Below, piece by piece: positions 12,621 through 14,048 of a stretch of 14,048 bases of DNA. Position numbers and translations under genes: made by a program. The notes beneath the pieces were generated by a model that saw only the letters and a list, made by a program, of their open reading frames with translations, made no database searches and was not told the origin of the DNA. Source of the stretch: Chloroflexota bacterium (GTDB lineage Bacteria > Chloroflexota > UBA5177 > JANWHV01); NCBI GenBank assembly GCA_025924845.1, contig JAICHN010000086.1, positions 1 to 14,048 of the forward strand. The letters run 5' to 3'. The first letter of the stretch is position 1; the number at the start of each line of letters is the position of its first letter.

Positions 12621-13985
12621 ATGTCATCGCATCGAGAAGCCCCGGAAATCTCCAAGGATCCCGTAGCGGACAGTACCGATCTCTACGCGTTCGTCAGTCC
12701 CGATCAGCCCGGCACCGTCACTCTGATCAGCAACTATATCCCTCTGGAAGCGCCGGACGGCGGCCCGAACTTCTACGAGTTCGGCGATGACGTGCTCTAC
12801 GAGATCCACATCGATAACAATGGGGATAACGTGGCGGAGATCACCTACCAGTTTCTCTTTCAAACCCAGGTACGCAACCCCAATACCTTCCTCTACAACA
12901 CCGGTCCAATCACGTCGCTGGACAGTCCCAATTGGAACATCCGCCAGACCTATAGCGTGAACAAAGTGTGGCACGGCAAGGTTATCCCCCTGGGAAGCGG
13001 TTTGACCTGTCCCCCGTGCAACATCGGCCCCCGCTCCACCCCGAACTATGCTGCGCTGGCCCAGGCGGCGGTCCATAAGCTGACTACCGGCGAGAAAGTG
13101 TTCGCCGGACAGCGCCTGGAAGGGTTCTACATCGATCTCGGCGCGATCTTCGATCTTGGCGACCTCCGTCCCTTCCAGCAACTCCACCTGATCCCCAGCC
13201 CGGCCGCTTTAGGGGTGGACGCCACCAAGTCGTCAAACGTCCATTCCATCGCCATTCAGATTGACAAGTCCCAACTCACCAACAACGGCTCCTATGCGAC
13301 AAGCGTGACCGACCCCAATTCGACCATCGGCGTCTGGTGTACGGCGAGCCGGCAAAAGGTCCACCTGCGCGGCGAAACAGACGGCGCCTCAACGGCAGTT
13401 GGCCCGTGGGTACAGGTCTCCCGCCTTGGGCAGCCTCTGATCAACGAAGTGATCATTCCACGCGGCCGGAAGGACTACTGGAATACGACCGAACCGAAGG
13501 ACGACGCCCAGTTTGTCCAGTATTATGAGCATCCCGAACTGGCCGGCCTGCTCCCCGTACTCTATCCCAAGGTATTCCCGCACCTGGCAGCCTATAAAGC
13601 GCCACGCGCCGACCTCGCGGCGATTCTCTTGACCGGGGTGCCTGCCGGGATCGTCCCTGGATTCCAGACCCTGACCGGGAAGAGCCCGGCCGATCTGCTC
13701 CGCTTGAACATGGCGATCCCGCCCGCCGCGAAACCGAGCTCGGGCGGAGTGCTGGGTGGCGACCTGGCAGGTTACCCGAACGGTCGGCGCGTCTTCGACG
13801 ACGTGTTCACCATCGAATTGCGCGCCGTCGCCGGCGTGACCATTCCCCTGGTGGACAAGTCATTTACCCCGGACGCGGCGGCGTCCAAGGTATCCGACAA
13901 CCTTACACCGGGCGCCGATCGCTACATCAGCAGCTTCCCCTATTTGGGAACGCCCAAGGACGGCTTCAGTACGCCCAGTTCCTAA
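12621..13985 (+). CDS. DUF4331 family protein
   Basis: The protein has 454 residues and starts MSSHREAPEISKDPVADSTD, the hallmark N-terminus of DUF4331 (SHREAP, then D-TDLYAF). Further matches are FYEFGDDVLYEIHIDNNGD near the N-terminal third, and YPNGRRVFDDVFTIELRAV from about residue 385, followed by the conserved SFPYLGTP-DG end. The length is normal for the family and no truncation is seen. Many proteobacterial members carry a signal peptide; this one starts directly at the SHREAP motif and has none, nor any membrane helix. The biochemical function is unknown. The small Tat-leader gene just upstream, probably on the same transcript, raises the possibility that the two are partners. The family call is very safe; any role would be a guess. 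Confidence 0.95.
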   Translation: MSSHREAPEISKDPVADSTDLYAFVSPDQPGTVTLISNYIPLEAPDGGPNFYEFGDDVLYEIHIDNNGDNVAEITYQFLFQTQVRNPNTFLYNTGPITSLDSPNWNIRQTYSVNKVWHGKVIPLGSGLTCPPCNIGPRSTPNYAALAQAAVHKLTTGEKVFAGQRLEGFYIDLGAIFDLGDLRPFQQLHLIPSPAALGVDATKSSNVHSIAIQIDKSQLTNNGSYATSVTDPNSTIGVWCTASRQKVHLRGETDGASTAVGPWVQVSRLGQPLINEVIIPRGRKDYWNTTEPKDDAQFVQYYEHPELAGLLPVLYPKVFPHLAAYKAPRADLAAILLTGVPAGIVPGFQTLTGKSPADLLRLNMAIPPAAKPSSGGVLGGDLAGYPNGRRVFDDVFTIELRAVAGVTIPLVDKSFTPDAAASKVSDNLTPGADRYISSFPYLGTPKDGFSTPSS

Positions 13986-14048
13986 GGTAGGACGGTGGAG
14001 CGAGAGGTAGGCGGTGTGCGCTCCCCCATACACTAGCACAGACCAAAG
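13986..14048. other. Right edge, no feature seen
   Basis: These 63 nt after the DUF4331 stop show no hairpin with a T-run and no start of a further gene. A terminator may lie outside the window. Confidence 0.5.

Overview
The window looks like GC-rich bacterial chromosome, most likely Chloroflexota (Ktedonobacteria, Thermomicrobia or an uncultured relative). This is inferred from family content, not from a marker gene. The clues are an exported Thr/Pro 'TPTATRT' stalk, a DUF5808 protein, a soluble histidine kinase with a methanogen-output-type N-terminal domain, a small Tat-leader protein next to a DUF4331 protein, and GT-C-like membrane proteins. There is no tRNA, rRNA, CRISPR array, transposase or phage structural gene.

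Layout. (1) Positions 3-1709 hold a polytopic membrane protein of GT-C-like type, cut at the left edge. (2) A long hairpin (1772-1837) lies in the convergent gap before a 63-residue DUF5808 gene on the minus strand (1879-2070). (3) A divergent 344-nt gap leads to a two-gene signalling operon: a soluble hybrid-sensor histidine kinase (2415-4091) and, 3 nt later, a stand-alone receiver (4095-4463). (4) After a 456-nt gap with one candidate promoter and two small hairpins comes the centre of the window: four tandem paralogous single-pass membrane proteins, called A-D here (4920-6551, 6548-9889, 9919-10806, 10973-12037), closed by a strong intrinsic terminator (12057-12099). (5) A separate two-gene unit follows: a small protein with a degenerate Tat leader (12296-12571) and a DUF4331 protein without a signal peptide (12621-13985).

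The A-D cassette is the most unusual part. Each protein starts with the same pair of beta-sandwich domains (about 210-230 residues, no signal peptide), then has one transmembrane helix preceded by basic residues, then a tail that differs from gene to gene. A carries three Ig-like repeats. B carries four Ig-like repeats, a Thr/Pro/His/Arg stalk of about 240 residues and a Cys-rich double ASH-like tip. C has a short tail with a CX6C motif. D has the same CX6C motif plus a small globular module. The positive-inside rule places the shared domains in the cytosol and the variable tails outside. This suggests a family of trans-envelope tethers or receptors with a common inner face and a graded set of outer reaches. 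Related actinobacterial proteins are annotated 'hydrolytic protein' (COG1470-like). From memory, some lie in contractile-injection-system loci, but no such gene is visible here. The kinase/receiver pair just upstream could control the cassette, but nothing in the sequence proves it.
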